Shown piece after piece: positions 7,149 through 14,040 of a stretch of DNA of 15,862 nucleotides; the first letter of the stretch is position 1, and each line of letters begins with the position of its first letter. This stretch comes from Lentisphaeria bacterium (GTDB lineage Bacteria > Verrucomicrobiota > Lentisphaeria > Victivallales > Victivallaceae): positions 1 to 15,862 of the forward strand of contig CAAGDG010000151.1 in NCBI GenBank assembly GCA_900768515.1. Reading direction: 5' to 3'. Position numbers and translations under genes: made by a program. The notes under the pieces were generated by a model. It saw only the letters and a program-made list of their open reading frames with translations. It was not told where the DNA came from and did not search any database.

Positions 7149-8843
7149 TTATTTCCCTTGTTTTGTCTTGTTGCTCCAGGAATCCTTCAAAGTGACGGTC
7201 CGGTTGAACACCGGGCTGCCCGGTTCAGAGTCCGGATCGACCGCGTAGTAACCGTTGCGTTCAAACTGCACGACCGTGCCGGGAGAGAGTTCCGCGAGCG
7301 CCGGTTCGACTTTCGCTTCGACCTCCCGCAGCGAGTCGGGATTGAGCTGAGTCAGGAAGTCGTTCCCGTCGGCGCCGGGCTGTTCGACGGTGAAGAGCCG
7401 GTCATAGAGCCGGACCCGGGCGGAAACCGCGGTTTCCGCTGAGACCCAGTGAATAGTTCCCTTGACTTTGCGTCCGTCCGGCGCACTGCCGCCCCGGGTG
7501 GCGGGGTCGAAGCTGCATTTGAGTTCAATGACGTTGCCCGCGTCGTCGGTGACGACCTCCTCGCAGCGGATGAAGTACCCGTAGCGGAGCCGTACCTCGC
7601 GGCCCGGCGCCAGGCGGAAGTACCCTTTGACCGGTTCGAGCATGAAATCGCTCCGCTCGATCCAGAGTTCCCGACCGAAGGTGAGTTTGCGGCTTCCCGC
7701 GGCGGGATCCTCGGGATTGTTGATCGCGTCGAGGGGTTCCACGCCCGATTCCGGATAGTTGACGATGGTGACTTTCAGTGGATCGAGCACCGCCAGGAAA
7801 CGCGGAGCGGTGGCGTTGAGTTCCTCGCGGATGCAGTATTCGAGCAGCGCCATGTCGGTGAGTCCGTCAAATTTGGTCACTCCGACCATCCGGCAGAAGC
7901 GGCGGATGGCCGCCGCCGGGATTCCGCGCCGGCGCATGCCGGAGAGCGTAGGCATCCGCGGATCGTCCCATCCGTTCACGTATCCTTCCCGCACCAGCTG
8001 CAGAAGTTTGCGTTTGCTCATCACGGTGTAGGTCAGATTGAGCCGGGAGAATTCGGTCTGCTGCGGACGGTTCGGAAAACGGTAGCCGAGGGCGTCGAGC
8101 ACCCAGTCGTAAAGCGGACGATGGATTTCGAACTCCAGTGTGCAGAGGGAGTGCGTGACCCCTTCAAAGGCGTCTTCCAGCGGGTGCGCATAGTCGTACA
8201 TCGGGTAGATGCACCACTTGTCACCGTGCCGAAAATGGTGGGCGCGCCGGATCCGGTAGATCACCGGGTCGCGCATGTTGATGTTGGGCGAAGTCATATC
8301 GATGCGGGCGCGCAGCACCATCGCGCCGTCTTCGAACTCCCCGGCCCGCATCCGGGCGAAAAGATCGAGGTTCTCCTCGACGGAGCGGGAGCGACCGGGG
8401 GATTCCCGCCCCGGAGTGGTCAGGTCGCCCCGGTAGGCGTCCCACTCCTCGGGGGAGAGGTCGCAGACGTAGGCTTTGCCGTCGCGGATCAGCCGGACGG
8501 CGCACTCGTACATCTTCTCAAAGTAGTCGCTCGCGTAATAGATGCGGTCTCCGAAATCGAAACCGAGCCAGCGGATGTCGCGGGCGATCGAATCGACGTA
8601 TTCGGTATCCTCCTTGGTCGGGTTGGTGTCGTCGAACCGGAGGTTGCAGCGGCCGTTGTTCTCTGCGGCGATGCCGAAGTCGAGGCAGATCGCCTTGGCG
8701 TGGCCGATATGCAGGTAGCCGTTGGGTTCGGGGGGGAAGCGGGTGATCACTTTCCCGTCATATTTTCCGGTGCGATTGTCTTCGGCGACCATCTCGCGGA
8801 TGAAGTCGAGGGGTTCGCCGCCGGTTGTGTTGGTTTCTGCCAT
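7149..8843 (-). CDS. glnS: Glutaminyl-tRNA synthetase
   Basis: 564 aa, close to the usual ~550 of bacterial GlnRS. It charges tRNA-Gln with glutamine in the cytoplasm using ATP. The class I signature is PPEPNGYLHIGHAK with HIGH at residues 45-48, and the KMSKS-equivalent is VMSKR at 274-278. The block LCTLEFEIHRPLYDWVLDAL (about 233-252) and RFDDTNPTKE (69-78) are characteristic of GlnRS and set it apart from GluRS. The C-terminal half carries the two anticodon-binding beta-barrels. The ATG at 8843 gives the standard short N-terminus before the Rossmann fold; the ribosome site is weak (AGGA about 13 nt upstream). It is the first gene of the leftward operon, preceded by a leader of about 170 nt if the promoter proposed at 9024-9052 is right. 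Presence of GlnRS suggests the cell need not make Gln-tRNA by transamidation. Confidence 0.97.
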   Translation of the reverse strand: MAETNTTGGEPLDFIREMVAEDNRTGKYDGKVITRFPPEPNGYLHIGHAKAICLDFGIAAENNGRCNLRFDDTNPTKEDTEYVDSIARDIRWLGFDFGDRIYYASDYFEKMYECAVRLIRDGKAYVCDLSPEEWDAYRGDLTTPGRESPGRSRSVEENLDLFARMRAGEFEDGAMVLRARIDMTSPNINMRDPVIYRIRRAHHFRHGDKWCIYPMYDYAHPLEDAFEGVTHSLCTLEFEIHRPLYDWVLDALGYRFPNRPQQTEFSRLNLTYTVMSKRKLLQLVREGYVNGWDDPRMPTLSGMRRRGIPAAAIRRFCRMVGVTKFDGLTDMALLEYCIREELNATAPRFLAVLDPLKVTIVNYPESGVEPLDAINNPEDPAAGSRKLTFGRELWIERSDFMLEPVKGYFRLAPGREVRLRYGYFIRCEEVVTDDAGNVIELKCSFDPATRGGSAPDGRKVKGTIHWVSAETAVSARVRLYDRLFTVEQPGADGNDFLTQLNPDSLREVEAKVEPALAELSPGTVVQFERNGYYAVDPDSEPGSPVFNRTVTLKDSWSNKTKQGK

Positions 8844-8921
8844 GATTGAAAAAAGTTCCTGTACTGTATGGAGTTCTGAATATGAATCGCGAAATGGCTC
8901 CGGAATCCGGAACGGATCAGA

Positions 8922-8942
8922 CCTTCCGGCATTGTCGGAAGG
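8922..8942 (-). promoter_or_regulatory. Hairpin in the glnS leader
   Basis: CCTTCCG (8922-8928) and CGGAAGG (8936-8942) form a perfect 7-bp stem with a 7-nt loop. It lies about 80 bp before the glnS ATG, inside the predicted 5' untranslated region. No U run follows, so it is not an intrinsic terminator. It could affect mRNA stability or translation, or have no role. Confidence 0.35.
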
Positions 8943-9023
8943 CGCGGAACGGCTGCAATTTTAAATCGATCAATTTCATGAGACATCCAATTGTCCGGCA
9001 AAAAATACGGCCGGATTTCTGGT

Positions 9024-9052
9024 AATATACCGCAGTCGCCGCGGTTTTCCAA
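9024..9052 (-). promoter_or_regulatory. Probable promoter of the glnS operon
   Basis: On the minus strand TTGGAA (9047-9052) and TATATT (9024-9029) are separated by exactly 17 bp, a good housekeeping promoter. The spacer contains an inverted repeat (ACCGC 9029-9033 with GCGGT 9041-9045) that could be an operator. A start near 9017 would give a leader of about 170 nt. Confidence 0.55.
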
Positions 9053-9086
9053 TATTCCCATGCAGATTTTGACGGAAAAGCGGACG

Positions 9087-9142
9087 GAACCGGTTCGCGA
9101 CGCCCCGAGGCGCTTGAAAATTCGTGGAAAGGCGGTTACTTT
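9087..9142 (+). promoter_or_regulatory. Possible operator and promoter of the rhamnosidase operon
   Basis: A perfect 10-bp palindrome GAACCGGTTC (9087-9096) with a central CG resembles sites bound by LacI-family sugar regulators. Just before and overlapping it GACGGAA is repeated at 9071-9077 and 9083-9089. Downstream, TTGAAA (9114-9119) and a poor -10 TACTTT (9137-9142) are 17 bp apart, giving a start near 9150 and a leader of about 35 nt. The promoter match is weak and the regulator class is inference. Confidence 0.35.
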
Positions 9143-9183
9143 TTATCCCGGAATTTAAAAATGAAAGAGGAAACAATCAGGAA

Positions 9184-11544
9184 ATGATACAGCGCATTGC
9201 AATTTCCCGCGACCCCTTTGCCGCGGCGGATCCCGCCGCCACGCTCTGGCCTCGCCGCGGCATCTGGCCGGCGAAATGGATTGCCCCGGCCGGCGGGGAG
9301 GGGCCGCGGTTCACGATGTTCTTCTGCCGCTGCCGGCTGGAGGAGAGCTGCCGGATTCGGTTCCATCTCGCCGCCGACGCGGTCTACCGGCTCTGGATCG
9401 ACGGAGCCTTCGCCGGCCGGGGGCCGGAGCAGGGCGACCGGTGCCACACCTATTTCGACAGTTACAGCTGGGAGGCCGCCGCCGGAGAGCACGCCCTTGC
9501 GGTTCTGGTCGCGGATTACGGCGACATCGGGCCATACTCCCGGATGGGATTCCGTCACGGGATGCTGCTGGCGGCCGAAACGTGTGCGGAACAGTTGAAT
9601 ACGGGCACTGCCCCGTGGCGGGCGGCGGCGGTTCCGGGGTTCCGTTTTGAGCTGCCGTTCGCCTACGCTCGGAGCGTCGGGCCGGAACTGGTGTTTGACG
9701 CGGCAGGGTGGCCGGAAGAGGTTCTCGACGGCCGCGGGCTGGCGTTTCAGGAGCCGGTCGTCGGGGTGCCGGGCGCGGATCCCGGGCAGCGGAACGAGTT
9801 CCCGCCCGCTCCGCTGCTGGAGCCGGCGACGCTGCCGCCGATGCTGGAAGCGCCGGTGTGCGGGATCCGGGTGGCATTTGCCGGTCCCCGGCGCGACCGC
9901 CGGTTCCGTCCGGAGGAGAGCTGCCCGGAGGAGGTCTCACGCTGGCAGGCGCTGATCGACGGAGGGAGTCTGACGGTGCCGCCGCGGAGCCGGGTCAAGG
10001 CGCTGCTGGTGCTCGATGATTATTACTGTGCGCAGCCGGAAGCGGTGCTTTCCGGCGGTGCCGGCGCTTCGCTTTCGATCGGCTGGTGCGAGGGACTCTT
10101 CGACGAGGATGTCGAGGTGCACGGCGCCAAGGGGGATCGCCGGAATTGGAAAAATCGTTATTTCTCCGGTATTTACGACCATTTTATCACGGATGGGAAG
10201 AAGCGGCGGGAGTTTTTCACGATCCACTACCGGGCGGGCCGGTTTGTCTCCGTCGAGGTCGAAACGGCGGAGGAGCCGTTGCGGATCGATCGGCTGGCCT
10301 TCCGGGAGAACCGCTATCCAGTGGAGTTCCTGAGCCGCTTCGAAGGGGGCGGCGAGGAGTTCCGGCAGTGTGCGCGCCTGGCGCGGCGGACGCTGGAGAT
10401 GTGTTCCCACGACACCTTCATGGACTGCCCCTACTATGAGCAGTTGATGTATGTCGGAGACACCCGGATTCAGGCGCTGATCACGCTGGCCGCCGGCCGG
10501 GATTCCCGGCTGGTGGAAAAGGCGCTGACGCTGTTCTGTTCGGGGCAGCTTCCCTCCGGACTTTTCCAGTCGCGCTATCCGTCGCGGGTGACGCAGATCA
10601 TTCCGACGTTCACCCCCTATTTTGTCGGGATGGCGCTCGACTACGCGAAGTGGCGCGGAGGGTCCGGGTGTCGCGACTGGTTCCTGGCGGCGATGCGGGG
10701 GGCGGAGGCGTTCGAGCGGTGGATCGGTCCGGATGGAGTGCTTTCGATCGACCGCGGCTGGAACTTCGTCGACTGGACCGGCTGGCCGCACGGCGTTCCC
10801 CCGGAGGGGGAGTACGGCGTCTCCGGAGTTCTCAACGCCCAGTACCTCTACACCTTGTCGATGGCGGTTGAGCTTTGCGAACTCTTCGACGAACCGGAGT
10901 GGGCCGCCCGCTGGCGTCGGAAGCTCAAGGGACAGGCGGAGCGTTTCACCGCTGTTTTCTGGCGTCCGGACGAGGGGCTGTTCGCGGACACATTGGAGGG
11001 GAATACGTTTTCGGAGCATGCACAGATTTTCGCACTGCTTTCGCATGCCCTGGCTCCGGAAATCACGTCGCGCTGTGCCGAATCGCTCTTCAAACGGCGG
11101 GATCTGGTGCAGGCGACGGTCTATTTCAGCTTTTACCTTTTCGAGGTGTTCCGGGAATACCGCCGGATCGACCTGCTGGTCGAGCGGCTCGGCGTCTTCT
11201 TCGACATGACCCGGCTGGGATTGGCGACCATGCTGGAGGCGCCGGAGCCGTCCCGTTCCGACTGCCACGCCTGGAGCGCCCATGTGCTTTACCATTTCTG
11301 GACGACCCTGCTGGGGGTGCGTCCGGTCGGATTCGGCTTCCGCCAACTCGAGGTGGCGCCGCAGCCGGGTCCCCTCGGGAAGGTGTCGGGGAGCGTGGTC
11401 CATCCCGCCGGCGGCGAGATTGCGGTGGAGTGTGACGGAAACGGGGCGCTGGTTGTGCTGCCCGAGGGGCTTTCCGGCACGTTCCGCGCCCCGGACGGGA
11501 ACGTTTTTGAACTGGGAGCCGGGGAGAACCGGTTCCGCTTTTAA
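9184..11544 (+). CDS. GH78-like alpha-L-rhamnosidase, cytoplasmic
   Basis: 786 aa from ATG 9184. An in-frame GTG at 9124 would lie within the proposed promoter, and the resulting 20-residue extension (MERRLLFIPEF...) looks non-coding. The N-terminal ~350 residues are beta-sandwich modules (GIWPAKWIAP; RCRLEESCRIRFHLAADAVY). From about 390 on is the (alpha/alpha)6 barrel of bacterial rhamnosidases. FMDCPYYEQLMYVGDTR corresponds to the GH78 DCPQRDERLGWTGD block, with Asp414, Glu419 and Asp426 at the conserved acidic positions; GWNFVDWTGW and SDCHAWSAHVLYHFWTTLLG are further family blocks. A C-terminal beta domain (about 720-786) follows. It should cleave terminal alpha-L-rhamnose from oligosaccharides or glycosides; related families with another sugar specificity are possible. 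No signal peptide is present, so it probably acts on imported substrate. Two esterase genes follow closely (16 nt to the first). Confidence 0.85.
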   Translation: MIQRIAISRDPFAAADPAATLWPRRGIWPAKWIAPAGGEGPRFTMFFCRCRLEESCRIRFHLAADAVYRLWIDGAFAGRGPEQGDRCHTYFDSYSWEAAAGEHALAVLVADYGDIGPYSRMGFRHGMLLAAETCAEQLNTGTAPWRAAAVPGFRFELPFAYARSVGPELVFDAAGWPEEVLDGRGLAFQEPVVGVPGADPGQRNEFPPAPLLEPATLPPMLEAPVCGIRVAFAGPRRDRRFRPEESCPEEVSRWQALIDGGSLTVPPRSRVKALLVLDDYYCAQPEAVLSGGAGASLSIGWCEGLFDEDVEVHGAKGDRRNWKNRYFSGIYDHFITDGKKRREFFTIHYRAGRFVSVEVETAEEPLRIDRLAFRENRYPVEFLSRFEGGGEEFRQCARLARRTLEMCSHDTFMDCPYYEQLMYVGDTRIQALITLAAGRDSRLVEKALTLFCSGQLPSGLFQSRYPSRVTQIIPTFTPYFVGMALDYAKWRGGSGCRDWFLAAMRGAEAFERWIGPDGVLSIDRGWNFVDWTGWPHGVPPEGEYGVSGVLNAQYLYTLSMAVELCELFDEPEWAARWRRKLKGQAERFTAVFWRPDEGLFADTLEGNTFSEHAQIFALLSHALAPEITSRCAESLFKRRDLVQATVYFSFYLFEVFREYRRIDLLVERLGVFFDMTRLGLATMLEAPEPSRSDCHAWSAHVLYHFWTTLLGVRPVGFGFRQLEVAPQPGPLGKVSGSVVHPAGGEIAVECDGNGALVVLPEGLSGTFRAPDGNVFELGAGENRFRF

Positions 11545-11560
11545 CAGGCGAGACAGAAGA

Positions 11561-12388
11561 ATGCGGAAGACGACGGAGATTTTGAAGTTGTGGAGTGATC
11601 CGGCGGCAGTTGGAATCGATCCGGCCGCCGGGGAGTTCGAACCCTTTCTGGAAGTGGCGGCGCTGCCCGGTTGCTGCGGCGCTCCGCGCGGCGGCGTGCT
11701 GGTCTGTCCGGGAGGCGGTTATACCCACCGCGCGCCTCACGAGGGGATGCCGGTGGCGGAGACGTTCAATGCGCTGGGATTCCACGCGTTCGTGCTGCAG
11801 TACCGGGTGGCTCCGGCGCGGTATCCGGCGCCGTTTCAGGATGTGTCCAGGGCGATCCGGCTGATCCGTTCGCGGGCGGCGCAGTGGAATCTGAATCCGT
11901 CGCAGCTGGCGGTGCTGGGGTTCTCCGCCGGGGGAAATCTGGTAGGAGTCGCCGGAACCCTGCCGGGCCGTTTTGACGTCTGCTGCGGCGATGCGGCGGA
12001 TCGGGAGAGTTCGCGCCCGGATGCGGTGATTTCGTGTTACGGGGTGATGACCTTTGCCGACGACTACGGGGTTCGGCGGTGCGGTGATGCGCTGTTTCCG
12101 GAGCCGATGGCGGAAACGGTGGCGGAGCTGCTCAGTCCGATCCGGCAGGTGACGGGGGAGTCGTCCCCGACGTTTCTGTGGCACACCGCCGAGGATCCGG
12201 TGGTTGACGTCAGAAATTCGGTCGAATTCGCCCGGGCGCTCTGGAAAAACGGCGTGACCGCCGAGCTGCATGTCTTTCCGCACGGCGGGCATGGTCTCGG
12301 CCTGGCGCCGGCCGCTCCCGATATCGTGGTCTGGCCGGAACTTGCGGAGCGTTTTCTTGTGGAAAGCTGCAAATTCAACAACAAGTGA
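11561..12388 (+). CDS. Alpha/beta-hydrolase esterase (copy 1)
   Basis: 275 aa, the usual size for acetylxylan-esterase/BD-FAE-like hydrolases. ATG 11561 lies 16 nt after the rhamnosidase stop; the frame is open further upstream, but only inside the rhamnosidase gene. The oxyanion-hole segment CPGGGY is at 49-54, the nucleophile elbow GFSAGG has Ser122, the acid is likely Asp212 (TAEDPVV) and the base His244 (FPHGGHG). All three catalytic residues are present. There is no signal peptide, so it is cytoplasmic. By family and context it probably removes acetyl or other acyl groups from sugars before or after rhamnose release; the exact ester is unknown. It is a tandem paralogue of the next gene, with exact shared DNA runs of 26 and 30 nt (11786-11811 and 11861-11890). 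It differs in carrying Asn rather than His after the elbow (SAGGNL). Confidence 0.87.
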   Translation: MRKTTEILKLWSDPAAVGIDPAAGEFEPFLEVAALPGCCGAPRGGVLVCPGGGYTHRAPHEGMPVAETFNALGFHAFVLQYRVAPARYPAPFQDVSRAIRLIRSRAAQWNLNPSQLAVLGFSAGGNLVGVAGTLPGRFDVCCGDAADRESSRPDAVISCYGVMTFADDYGVRRCGDALFPEPMAETVAELLSPIRQVTGESSPTFLWHTAEDPVVDVRNSVEFARALWKNGVTAELHVFPHGGHGLGLAPAAPDIVVWPELAERFLVESCKFNNK

Positions 12389-12403
12389 GATGTGGAGAAT
12401 AGA

Positions 12404-13231
12404 ATGGAAACAATCAAACTCTGGAATGCTCCGGAAAGCGCCGGCACCGGCCGCGCCGAAGACGATTTTGAACCGTATCTTGAACTGTACCTGCAGGAGT
12501 CACCGGAAACGGCGCGCGGAGCTGTTCTGGTCTGTCCCGGCGGCGGTTACTGCAACCGGGCGCCCCATGAGGCCGGACCGATTGCGGAACAGTTCCGGGC
12601 GCAGGGGTTCCATGCGTTCGTGCTGCAGTACCGGGTGGCGCCCTACCGCTATCCGGCGGAACAGCGCGACCTCTTCCGGGCGATCCGTCTGATCCGTTCG
12701 CGGGCGGCGCAGTGGAATTTGAACCCGTCGCAGCTGGCGGTACTGGGATTCTCGGCCGGCGGCCACCTCGCGGCGAGCGGCGGAACATTGTTTGATGAGG
12801 TGGATGCTTCCGCCGGGGATGCGGCGGACCGGGAGCCGTCGCGTCCGGATGCGCTGATTCTCTGCTACCCGGTGATCAATGTGACCGAGGAATTCGGTCA
12901 CCGGGGAAGCGGGAAAAATCTGCTGGGCGAAAAGTTCGGCACCCCCGAGGCGCTCCGCTTCAATCTGGAAACGCGGGTGACGGCGGAGACTCCGCCGGCG
13001 TTTCTCTGGCACACCGCCGACGACAACGGGGTGAATGTGGCAAACAGTCTGCTTTTTGCGGAGGCGCTCTGGAAGAACGGTGTGACCGCCGAGCTGCACG
13101 TATTCCCGCATGGACGCCATGGACTCGGTCTGGCGCCGGAGGCCCCCGACGTCGCGGTCTGGCCGGAACTCGCCGGGCGTTTTCTGCGGGTCAGCTGCGG
13201 CTTCGCCTGCGGCTTCGCCTGCGGCTGCTGA
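12404..13231 (+). CDS. Alpha/beta-hydrolase esterase (copy 2) with Cys-rich tail
   Basis: 275 aa from ATG 12404, chosen over the GTG at 12392 because GGAG (12394-12397) then sits 6 nt upstream. It is the tandem paralogue of the preceding esterase and has the same length. The oxyanion segment CPGGGY is at 44-49, Ser117 lies in GFSAGGHL, Asp207 in TADDNGV and His239 in FPHGRHG; the triad is intact. It is cytoplasmic by lack of a signal peptide. The middle block (FHAFVLQYRVAP to LGFSAGG) is nearly identical to copy 1, while the lid-like region after the elbow differs, suggesting a different acyl group or sugar. The C-terminus ends CGFACGFACGC, encoded by a 12-bp tandem repeat, and is not present in copy 1. 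Stop is 33 nt before the metallopeptidase start. Confidence 0.88.
   Translation: METIKLWNAPESAGTGRAEDDFEPYLELYLQESPETARGAVLVCPGGGYCNRAPHEAGPIAEQFRAQGFHAFVLQYRVAPYRYPAEQRDLFRAIRLIRSRAAQWNLNPSQLAVLGFSAGGHLAASGGTLFDEVDASAGDAADREPSRPDALILCYPVINVTEEFGHRGSGKNLLGEKFGTPEALRFNLETRVTAETPPAFLWHTADDNGVNVANSLLFAEALWKNGVTAELHVFPHGRHGLGLAPEAPDVAVWPELAGRFLRVSCGFACGFACGC
13196..13228 (+). repeat. 12-bp tandem repeat at the esterase C-terminus
   Basis: TGCGGCTTCGCC occurs at 13196-13207 and 13208-13219, followed by a third partial copy TGCGGCTGC. Each full unit keeps the reading frame and adds Cys-Gly-Phe-Ala. The stop codon follows directly at 13229-13231. Confidence 0.85.
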
Positions 13232-13252
13232 TCAAATCCACAGGGGATTTTG

Positions 13253-13259
13253 AAGGAGG
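13253..13259 (+). promoter_or_regulatory. Ribosome binding site of the metallopeptidase
   Basis: AAGGAGG lies 5 nt before the ATG at 13265. It decides this start over the in-frame TTG at 13250, which lies upstream of the site itself. Confidence 0.8.
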
Positions 13260-13264
13260 AAGTG

Positions 13265-13954
13265 ATGTTTTTCGATCCGGTATATCTGATTTTTCTGCTG
13301 CCCGGGGTCCTGCTGGCGCTTTGGGCAAGTCTCAAGACGAGAACCGCTTTTGAACATTATTCGCAGGTGCCGTGCGCAAGCGGAATGAGCGGTGCGCAGG
13401 CAGCGGCCCGGCTGCTGGCGGATGCCGGCGTCACCGGGGTCCGCATTGAGGAGACCAGCGGGTTTCTCTCCGACCACTATGATCCGACGGCGCGGGTGCT
13501 TCGCCTCTCGCCGTCCGTTTATCGGGAGCGGACGCTGGCGGCGGTCGGAGTCGCCTGCCACGAGGCCGGTCATGCGATTCAGCATGCGACCAACTACGGT
13601 CCGCTGGGACTGCGCAGTTTCCTGGTTCCGGCGGTCAGCATCAGCAGTCCGGGCGCCTACATCTGTTTATTTCTCGGATTCCTGTTTCAGGCGCAGGCGC
13701 TGGTCTGGCTGGGAATACTGTTTTTTCTGGCGGCGGTGATCTTTTCGCTGGTGACGCTGCCGGTGGAGTTCGACGCGACGCGGCGGGCCAAACAGCTGAT
13801 GGTCAGGGCCGGAATCGTCTCGAATTCGGAGGCGAAGGGGGCGGGCGAGGTGCTCGACGCCGCCTTCCTGACCTATGTGGCGTCGGCGGTCAGCATGCTG
13901 CTGACCCTGCTTTATTACCTCTATCGGGCAGGAGCTTTCAGCCGGCGGGATTGA
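13265..13954 (+). CDS. YugP-type membrane zinc metallopeptidase
   Basis: 229 aa, the normal length for the YugP / neutral zinc metallopeptidase 2 family. The zinc motif HEAGHAIQ has its histidines at 99 and 103 and Glu100 as catalytic base; LPVEFDATRRA holds Glu168, the likely third ligand. Four hydrophobic segments are seen: about 2-22 (YLIFLLPGVLLALW), 118-140, 146-166 and 205-222. The protein is therefore integral to the cytoplasmic membrane with the active site between helices. A typical N-terminal block, MSGAQAAARLLADAGV, is present. Physiological substrates of this family are largely unknown; membrane-protein turnover is a reasonable guess. It follows the esterase by 33 nt and probably shares its transcript, though a link to sugar metabolism is not evident. 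A new promoter begins at its last codons. Confidence 0.93.
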   Translation: MFFDPVYLIFLLPGVLLALWASLKTRTAFEHYSQVPCASGMSGAQAAARLLADAGVTGVRIEETSGFLSDHYDPTARVLRLSPSVYRERTLAAVGVACHEAGHAIQHATNYGPLGLRSFLVPAVSISSPGAYICLFLGFLFQAQALVWLGILFFLAAVIFSLVTLPVEFDATRRAKQLMVRAGIVSNSEAKGAGEVLDAAFLTYVASAVSMLLTLLYYLYRAGAFSRRD

Positions 13955-13978
13955 AAATCCGCCCGTTGGGTGTATATT
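13951..13978 (+). promoter_or_regulatory. Probable promoter of the heptose/Kdo operon
   Basis: TTGAAA (13951-13956) and TATATT (13973-13978) are 16 bp apart, starting at the stop of the metallopeptidase gene. The predicted start near 13985 leaves a leader of about 55 nt before the next gene. Confidence 0.55.
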
Positions 13979-13984
13979 GAATTC

Positions 13985-14002
13985 CGGAAAAAGTGTTTTC
14001 CG
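13985..14002 (+). promoter_or_regulatory. Start-site hairpin or operator
   Basis: CGGAAAA (13985-13991) and TTTTCCG (13996-14002) are exact inverted repeats around a 4-nt loop AGTG, placed right at the predicted transcription start. It could be a repressor site or a protective 5' hairpin. No T run follows, so it is unlikely to terminate transcription from the left. Confidence 0.4.
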
Positions 14003-14027
14003 CAGATGGAACAGCGGTTGGTAATGT

Positions 14028-14034
14028 AGGAGGT
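14028..14034 (+). promoter_or_regulatory. Ribosome binding site selecting a TTG start
   Basis: A perfect AGGAGGT lies 6 nt before TTG 14041. No ATG or GTG in the correct frame has comparable spacing, so this site fixes the unusual start of the membrane protein. Confidence 0.8.
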
Positions 14035-14040
14035 CCTGTT

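Noticed and set aside
949..8849. Long plus-strand frames opposite the leftward operon, including 2424-3764, 3995-5578, 5860-7248 and 7449-8849
   Set aside because: They are antisense to well-supported genes, have no family motifs, and are expected where GC-rich codons suppress stops on the opposite strand.
8747..9061. 104-codon leftward frame across the glnS start
   Set aside because: It overlaps the glnS N-terminus in another frame, shows no recognisable domain, and its 5' part covers the predicted promoter.
9937..12292. Long minus-strand frames under the rhamnosidase and first esterase (9937-11403 and 11126-12292)
   Set aside because: Compositionally biased Arg/Pro-rich translations antisense to genes with intact catalytic motifs; treated as shadows.
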